Below are positions 35,145-36,448 of a stretch of DNA of 36,448 nt, in pieces. The notes under the pieces are model-generated. The model was not told the origin of the DNA and searched no databases. It saw only the letters and a list, made by a program, of their open reading frames with translations. The stretch is from Pseudomonadota bacterium. Its GTDB lineage: Bacteria > Pseudomonadota > Alphaproteobacteria > JAGOMX01. How positions within the stretch are numbered: position 1 is the stretch's first letter; every line of letters begins with the position of its first letter. Position numbers and translations under genes: made by a program. The DNA is taken from assembly GCA_039714795.1 (NCBI GenBank), contig JBDLIP010000005.1, forward strand, positions 1 through 36,448, read 5' to 3'.

Positions 35145-35651
35145 GATATCTGGTAAATAATTTTTTAGCACCACAGGATAGATAATTTCATCATGATTAC
35201 TAATTTCCTCCAAGCTGAACCAACGTAATTCTTTGATTACCTGTTTTTCTGATTCCGTCAGGTTTTGTGTAGAGACAGACTTTTGTTGCGTGCGTGCCAC
35301 AATAAATTGCTGCTTGAGTCGGGTTAGGGTGCCTGAAAGTACAAGCTCAAACTCACCAAACCAAACAAGGGGGCCAAATTCTACATCATTTTCTTGCAAT
35401 CCAGTTTCTTCGTGCAGCTCTCGAATAGCGGCTTGCATTATAGATTCTCCTGGCTCAATTTCTCCGCCCAAAGGAAACCAGAACCGACCATTGTAAGTAC
35501 CATCCTTTGCAGTGGTTTTGGGATCATCTGCACACATTAACAACAGCTCGTTCTTTGGACTGAGCAGAAGAATTTTAACGCTATTGCGGGTAGGAATTTG
35601 CTTTTGGTTGGTACACATATTAGTTGACCACCGTCTATCATTCGGACTCAT
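35088..35651 (-). CDS. NUDIX hydrolase
   Basis: Nudix-family hydrolase that cleaves nucleoside diphosphate-linked compounds. The Nudix box is complete at residues 63-85 (G63, E69, R77-E78, E81-E82, G84; core sequence REL-HEETGL). It has 187 residues from ATG 35651, or 176 from ATG 35618 (MCTNQKQIP), which also has GGTGG upstream; the choice is open. It overlaps the acetyltransferase gene by 14 bases and is convergent with the truncated DUF2608-like frame. Confidence 0.88.
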   Translation of the reverse strand: MSPNDRRWSTNMCTNQKQIPTRNSVKILLLSPKNELLLMCADDPKTTAKDGTYNGRFWFPLGGEIEPGESIMQAAIRELHEETGLQENDVEFGPLVWFGEFELVLSGTLTRLKQQFIVARTQQKSVSTQNLTESEKQVIKELRWFSLEEISNHDEIIYPVVLKNYLPDILAGNYPEQPIEIDLAKQP

Positions 35652-36147
35652 TCAATCCACCCACATACCATTCTGAAGCAACACTTAACCCTAGGCGTTT
35701 AAGAAAGCAACGTTTTGGCTGGTCATGAGCTCCACATACAACCAGGATTTGTGTAGCTCCTTTAATTTTTGCTTGCGCTTTCAATTCATCCACAAGACGG
35801 TTTCCAATTGAGGGCCACAAGTATAGATCCTCAACACAAAAATCATCGACCATTAACGTTAATCCTCCTGGATCATAAACCTCAGGAACTTTCATCAATC
35901 TCCCAATCACAAAACCAACCACCTGCCCATGGGATTCAGCCACCAAAAGAAGGTGATCTTCCTGGGTAATCAGCGTTTCAAACCACCTAGATTGCGCTTT
36001 GTTTGCGTCTGTAGCATGGCGCCAAAATTGTGGGTGCGCTTTTTCGTAGGATAACCGTTTGGCGTGGGAAAGAGCAACCATAGTTGGAATATCCGATCGT
36101 TGTGCAGAGCGAATAGTCACGTTGAGTTCTGTAGGTTTTCCATGCAT
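35638..36147 (-). CDS. GNAT family N-acetyltransferase
   Basis: Acetyl-CoA-dependent acetyltransferase of the GNAT superfamily, acceptor unknown. From the ATG at 36147 it has 169 residues: LNVTIRSAQRSDIPTMVALS is the first strand and helix, HLLLVAESHGQVVGFVIGRL the central strand, and MVDDFCVEDLYLWPSIGNRL the acetyl-CoA-binding segment, followed by VDELKAQAKIKGATQILVVC. The open frame continues upstream without a stop into the remains of another GNAT gene, so a fusion product starting at TTG 36291 is possible but less likely. Confidence 0.8.
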   Translation of the reverse strand: MHGKPTELNVTIRSAQRSDIPTMVALSHAKRLSYEKAHPQFWRHATDANKAQSRWFETLITQEDHLLLVAESHGQVVGFVIGRLMKVPEVYDPGGLTLMVDDFCVEDLYLWPSIGNRLVDELKAQAKIKGATQILVVCGAHDQPKRCFLKRLGLSVASEWYVGGLNESE

Positions 36148-36369
36148 TTCACTTCGCCATACAAGCAAATGCGTCTTGCATCCAGCAAAACACCCAGACC
36201 CTCCCATAACAAAATCTCCTACATGGACGAACCCCGCTTTTTCATACACATGCTTGGCTCTGGGATTGCTTATATCTGGATCAATCAACAATGTATCTGC
36301 ATTTTCATCAACGTGCTTTGGGACTGGGTTAGTCGTATTCCCTAAAGTGTCTTGGATTTTAATAAAAAC
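36148..36369 (-). pseudogene. C-terminal remnant of a second GNAT acetyltransferase
   Basis: The frame immediately upstream of, and continuous with, the intact GNAT gene reads DTLLIDPDISNPRAKHVYEK then AGFVHVGDF. This is the typical GNAT C-terminal motif (I-D-P-x-N-x-R-A-x-x-x-Y-E-K-A-G-F). No start codon with a full domain exists before the upstream stop at 36370-36372, so only about 50-70 residues remain. It was probably a separate gene (N-terminus lost) now joined in frame. Confidence 0.6.
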
Positions 36370-36411
36370 TTAACTAGATTGTACTCCTGTCAACCAAAAA
36401 GGAGTAAGAAA

Positions 36412-36448
36412 ATGCTTTCAGAAATTATATGTGTGGACTGTCAGTCTG
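36412..36448 (+). CDS. Partial coding sequence at right edge
   Basis: An ATG at 36412 is preceded by GGAGT six bases upstream and opens a frame (MLSEIICVDCQS) that runs off the window after 12 codons. The A-rich leader and strong Shine-Dalgarno support a real start. A TTGGAT (36352-36357) and TAGATT (36375-36380) pair, 17 bases apart, is a weak promoter candidate. The product cannot be identified from so few residues. Confidence 0.5.
   Translation, partial: MLSEIICVDCQS

Overview
This window looks like a chromosomal segment from a Gram-negative alphaproteobacterium. The markers are the yebC-ruvCAB-ybgC-tolQRAB order, a bacterial NDUFA12-type complex I subunit beside an MlaD protein and a DUF2155 protein, a short ProRS of the alphaproteobacterial type, and a DUF374-waaA-lpxK lipid A block. 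Decaying genes, a possible DUF2608 fragment and an AmpG-family permease are reminiscent of host-associated lineages such as Holosporales or Rickettsiales. That placement is inference only.

Layout: 1-1541 is decayed mobile or accessory DNA, with an IS66 transposase remnant and an AAA/DUF4143 ATPase broken by two frameshifts. 1670-8480 (minus strand) is a compact run, yebC-ruvC-ruvA-ruvB-ybgC-tolQ-tolR-tolA-tolB, with mostly overlapping starts and stops; pal does not follow tolB. 8566-12055 (minus) is gltX-cysS-trmJ. 12181-13073 is a self-contained outer membrane barrel gene with a promoter and a terminator. 13148-16358 (plus) is proS-lolC/E-lolD. A small orphan protein resembling a type I secretion C-terminus lies convergent to lolD, followed by miaB (plus) and the minus-strand group NDUFA12-mlaD-DUF2155. 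19902-24574 is rimP-nusA-infB. 24638-30292 is a coupled envelope operon, msbA-DUF374 acyltransferase-waaA-lpxK-lpxL. 30478-33123 is an AmpG-like permease and cfa, then tRNA-Pro(TGG). 33294-36448 is a small accessory region with several gene fragments (PAF-acetylhydrolase-like, DUF2608-like, GNAT) among intact housecleaning enzymes (histidine phosphatase, CYTH, NUDIX, GNAT).

The most notable non-coding feature is a 119-bp palindromic, TA-bounded repeat. It occurs three times, at 1529-1647, 16866-16984 (inverted) and 30324-30442, always at gene boundaries. It has about 26-bp terminal inverted repeats and a central palindrome and encodes no protein, so it behaves like a MITE or a Rickettsia-type palindromic element. 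The half-element nearest one end is identical in all three copies, while all seven variable sites fall in the other half. One copy supplies the stop codon of the ATPase pseudogene, and another contributes part of a candidate -10 box just ahead of the AmpG-like gene.

Most genes serve the cell envelope (Tol system, Lol lipoprotein export, Mla-type lipid binding, lipid A and Kdo synthesis, cyclopropane lipids) or core information processing (Holliday junction resolution, tRNA charging and modification, ribosome maturation, transcription and translation factors).
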